Source of the DNA: Pseudomonadales bacterium
GTDB taxonomy: Bacteria > Pseudomonadota > Gammaproteobacteria > Pseudomonadales > Pseudohongiellaceae
Direction of reading: 5' to 3'
Assembly: GCA_031277435.1 (NCBI GenBank)
Contig: JAITMI010000068.1
Span: 1 to 9,578, forward strand
DNA length: 9,578 nt
Made by a program: the position numbers and the translations under genes
Shown here: piece by piece, positions 9,485 to 9,578 of the stretch
Layout of the letters: every line of letters starts with the position of its first letter
Position numbering within the stretch: position 1 is the stretch's first letter
Notes under the pieces: generated by a model
Seen by the model: the letters and a program-made list of their open reading frames with translations, nothing else
What the model was told of the DNA's origin: nothing
Database searches by the model: none

Positions 9485-9578
9485 TTGATTTTCTTTCCTC
9501 TCTTTATCTTGGCAACCATTGCAATGGTCTGGTGGCTGCATCACGACGCACAGCGGCGGCGCCTGCATAATGCTGACC
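9485..9578 (+). CDS. Hypothetical membrane-anchored protein, N-terminus only (runs off window)
   Basis: A TTG start at 9485 follows CTGGAG (9471-9476, GGAG core 8 nt before the start) and a plausible extended -10 promoter. The 31 visible codons stay open to the window end. Residues 1-18 (start, then IFFPLFILATIAMVWWL) form a hydrophobic segment, followed by a short charged HHDAQRRRLH stretch. That looks like an N-terminal single-pass anchor with the following part on the cytoplasmic side, by the positive-inside rule. Too little is visible to name a family, and the TTG start is inferred from the ribosome site, since no ATG or GTG fits better upstream. It is divergent from yadG. Confidence 0.5.
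   Translation, partial: MIFFPLFILATIAMVWWLHHDAQRRRLHNAD

Noticed and set aside
9265..9519. Minus-strand open frame of 84 codons upstream of yadG
   Set aside because: It spans the intergenic region and the antisense of the right-edge gene start. It has low-complexity basic composition and covers the likely yadG promoter.

Overview
The window is about 60% GC by eye, gene-dense, and reads as ordinary chromosomal core of a gammaproteobacterium. Supporting signs are a full-length single-chain GcvP, a type II (two-domain) QueF, close YadG, YadH and YdjA relatives, and a tRNA gene with an encoded CCA end. I cannot name a genus.

Left part (1-4059, plus strand): the glycine cleavage operon in the order gcvT (5' end outside the window), gcvH, gcvP. 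T, H and P proteins, with lipoamide dehydrogenase encoded elsewhere, split glycine into CO2, NH3 and a one-carbon unit on tetrahydrofolate. gcvP ends in an unusual run of twelve tandem TAG triplets, the first being its own stop codon. A strong intrinsic terminator follows.

Middle (4090-6160): a Na+/phosphate cotransporter-family gene with a PhoU-like tail lies on the plus strand, only 30 bases past the terminator. After it, on the minus strand, comes tRNA-Ser(GGA) with a good sigma-70-like promoter carrying a GC-rich discriminator. Upstream of that promoter lies a structured inverted repeat of about 104 bp that looks like a dispersed non-coding element.

Right part (6158-9268, minus strand): a tight four-gene unit yadG-yadH-queF-ydjA. 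It encodes an ABC-2 exporter (ATPase and permease), the queuosine-pathway nitrile reductase QueF, and a small YdjA-type nitroreductase. Gaps are 9 nt, a 1-nt overlap and 28 nt, so co-transcription is likely. A short intergenic region (9269-9484) holds candidate divergent promoters, and a membrane-anchored gene starts at the right edge (TTG, 9485) and runs out of the window.

I found no CRISPR array, transposase, phage gene or defence system, and no convincing new multi-gene system. The items most worth a second look are the TAG array between two same-frame genes, the terminator crowded against the transporter start, the structured repeat at 6032-6135, and the operon pairing of queF with an uncharacterised exporter.
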